A stretch of DNA of 64,000 bases from the NCBI GenBank assembly GCA_963662155.1, contig OY759263.1, forward strand, positions 38,828,595 to 38,892,594. Reading direction: 5' to 3'. Shown piece after piece: positions 61,500 through 64,000 of the stretch. The stretch's first letter is position 1, and each line of letters starts with the position of its first letter. This DNA comes from Lamellibrachia columna (lineage: Eukaryota > Annelida > Polychaeta > Sabellida > Siboglinidae). The notes under the pieces are model-generated. The model did no database searches, was not told where the DNA came from, and saw only the letters and a program-made list of their open reading frames with translations. Position numbers and translations under genes: made by a program.

Positions 61500-63850
61500 C
61501 CAGGCTAAGCCCAAACTAAGTGATTCGAAAGTCGGCAACCTAATTATGTTTGCCATGTGCATTTACGACGTGGTAACTAGAACTTCTGGAAATGTACCGA
61601 GGAATACGACAAGTTGTACTTTTTCAATGAATACAATTGTTAATATAACATGTTGTCAAAGGTAAAAAATAATGACTACCTAAATCCGTGGTACATTATA
61701 ATGTTTTATTTTGATATTTCATTAGAATGTCCATTGTTTACATAATCTATAGATGTGTGTAACAATACATACGTACTGGAAAGAGGCGCACAAAAATAAA
61801 CATTTTGTGAGACAAAGGTTCAGTTTCATAGTTTTGACCATTCTATGTGTACTGAATAAGTAAAAACTACTCTGTTTAGATCATATTGTACCTATACACT
61901 TGAACTATACACTTGTCTGTCGTGGTGGAATCATTCATCAGAGTCACTTAGAAGACTGTGTGGTACACAGTAATGTATTCAGATTGTTGTGCGGTGAACC
62001 TAGAAACTGCAGTATTTGTCAAAACTAAGAAATAGCTGCTTCTGGTAGTGTTAACAACTAATTGTTTTGCACCCTTATGGTTGGTTTTGATGTGGGGTGT
62101 CACATGTTTGTGTCACGGGGATTACTCACTGTTAATAGTTTTTTTAGTCTAGCCTATCTTTTATATGAGTGTAATATTCCAGAGTAAAGTGATTGAATTG
62201 AATACATGATATGCTAAAATGGATTTCATTGAATATCATAGATAAGTTTGTATTACTCCTTAATAATTAATATTTTGATAGATAATAAAACAAATATAGT
62301 ATTAATACAATCTCATACAGTAAAGTGTAAACTGAAAGAGTAAACTATATTATCATTGATTTATAGTGGTAATTCTTAATAATAATAATGATGGGAGTGC
62401 CCAAGCGAATATATTATTTGCACTTTTAATGTGCACGTCACTATATCGAATCACTATTTCCTGAACATATATTATTTTATTTATCACAATTTAAGTTATA
62501 TTTGAAATAGGTTACTGCACAAGACAATATATGCAGCATATGTTAATTTTAAGATTATATTACATACCCCTGGGTATATGCACTACACATGTCACTGTTT
62601 TCAGTAACACCTTGCTAGGTTTACGCTCATAAGGCAAACACAGTTATGTTACCAAGTTATATGTGACATGCCTCTTAATAATTGTATAGCTATATACATC
62701 AGTACTTTATATTCCAATCACATACTGTTCCCAAAGTTTGATGTTCTTCTTTGTCTTAGAAAAGTTGTGATATCTTTGTATCTATTATTTGGAAAATATG
62801 TATTTACTATAAATTATAGGAAAGGTTTAAATACTATATTATATAGCTGTAGTTTGTCACCGGCACTACTTTCTTCTTGGATTCCTGCGGCATTGGAGTA
62901 ATGAGGCTAGAACAGCATTATGTTTAACATCACTAACCTACAATTTTACTCTTTATGGTAGCCAAAATATAGACATATGCAAGATTTTTCTTACATATTA
63001 TTTCCTAGTGTTCAATTTGAACAATCTCTAAAAAAACCTCAACAACACTAGTGTTAAATTATCATGGGTGTGTGTGTTGCATATTTTGTATTTATATTCT
63101 ACTTCCAAAGGCACCCACTGTGTGAAGTCCTACCCCTATAGCTGCCTTGGCCTGGGATAGCAATTTTTATATTTCATATACAGACATCCCTTGCCCTGTT
63201 GATATATAATATTTAGATTAACTATATTATGTTATAAACACATAACTATATATTATTTGCTATATTCCAATACCCCCAACTGAAAACTGGCGAAATGCTT
63301 TAAATAACTTGAAAAAAATTAATGCCTATTATTTACAGTGACAAAATGACATGGCTGTGTTGACAGTTCATGGAATAATTTTTTTTTGCAGCACACATAC
63401 ACTTCGCATATGTCGTATTGGTATGGCTAATGGGTAATGTCCAGCATGGCATGTTATAAATCGTCCAGCTAAACCACATACTTTTAATTTCTGTAGACAC
63501 ATTTCATGTGAATCGTGACTCTGATGACTCTGCAATTGAAATAGAATGTTGTCGTCCTGCAGCAGCTGTAAATGAATGGTCCCCGTCACTGAAAAAGCCG
63601 CCACTAAAAGTAAACTATCATTTGTTTTGCGGTGTCTGTCGCTGCTGTGGTAACATTTGGCAAATGTTCGTCAAATAGTGCAAACGAAAATAGTGCAAAC
63701 GAAACCTTTCACAAATGTTGTATTTCATCAGTTCTTCATACGAATAAAACTCGGAAGTAGGCAGTCTGGACGCTCAAATCGGACAGCGTATCTTCTCGAA
63801 AAGGATGAACTTTCAACGACTTCAATAAATTTATGCGTGAGCTGCCATTT
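61500..63850. other. AT-rich intron 17 sequence
   Basis: No BAZ2 exon, including the expected EQRRLELEMAKELKKP exon. No tandem array of note. Confidence 0.5.
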
Positions 63851-64000
63851 TTATTTATGCTTGAGCACGGCGTTGAGCACGGTCCTGAGCATACTTAGGT
63901 TTTCAGCATTTCATGCTCAACGCTGAGCAAGATGTTTTATAACCTCGCCTGAGTTTGAGCATAGTGTGAAAGCGAGGCTTGAGCATGAAACAGTTGAGCT

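Larger units (their letters stand above)
60380..64000. mobile_element. Large element or fold-back with inverted gctcaa-rich ends (right end beyond window)
   Basis: 60390-60540 contains repeats of ctcaagctcaa, tcatgctcaa and gaggttataaaac. The same motifs occur inverted at 63860-64000 (gttttataacctcgcctgag, gcatgaaatg-like). The inverted relation spans about 140 bp. The terminal tips are unclear and the right one may be cut by the window edge. No transposase belonging to this element was identified. Confidence 0.5.

Overview
This is a 64-kb piece of animal nuclear genome that is AT-rich, intron-rich and crowded with repeats. I see no bacterial-style gene, rRNA, convincing tRNA or CRISPR array. 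One large gene runs left to right on the + strand across at least 40 kb. It encodes a BAZ2A/BAZ2B-type (toutatis/TIP5-family) chromatin-remodelling subunit. I traced 17 coding exons, from an ATG at 18757 to a splice donor at 59016. Every junction is phase-compatible and the exons sum to 3225 nt (1075 codons). The protein runs as follows: a Ser/Pro-rich N-terminus; a CtBP-like motif and an RG-rich basic tract; a pure 40-codon CAG polyglutamine; an acidic stretch; the TAM/MBD-like domain (residues about 735-815); and a long charged coiled coil in the position of the BAZ2 helical region. The DDT, WHIM, PHD and bromodomain exons must lie beyond the right edge. The lineage is a metazoan, probably a marine invertebrate with one BAZ2 gene; I cannot place it more precisely. 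Layout: 1-18.7 kb is 5' flank and/or long 5'UTR introns, filled with transposon remnants (piggyBac-like MITE, pogo-like and foldback elements, an L2/CR1-like LINE split by a hAT element) and short minisatellites. 18.7-36 kb holds exons 1-9 with a pogo transposon and several tandem arrays. 36-59 kb holds exons 10-17, and most intronic DNA there is minisatellite, including a 6.6-kb array of about 129 copies of a 51-bp unit in intron 13. 59-64 kb is intron 17, with hAT-like, MULE and inverted-repeat remnants. The most unusual feature is that at six exons (4, 5, 11, 12, 13, 16) the intronic minisatellite begins at the 5' splice site, and each monomer carries a copy of the exon's last 6-15 nt plus the donor site. 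Several monomers therefore look like a chain of tiny GT...AG introns with 7-15-nt exon tails. This suggests a recurrent process that amplifies exon-intron junctions in this gene. Other exact reconstructions are a hAT element inside a LINE reverse-transcriptase frame with a perfect 8-bp duplication, and a pogo-like element inserted at TA inside a minisatellite unit.
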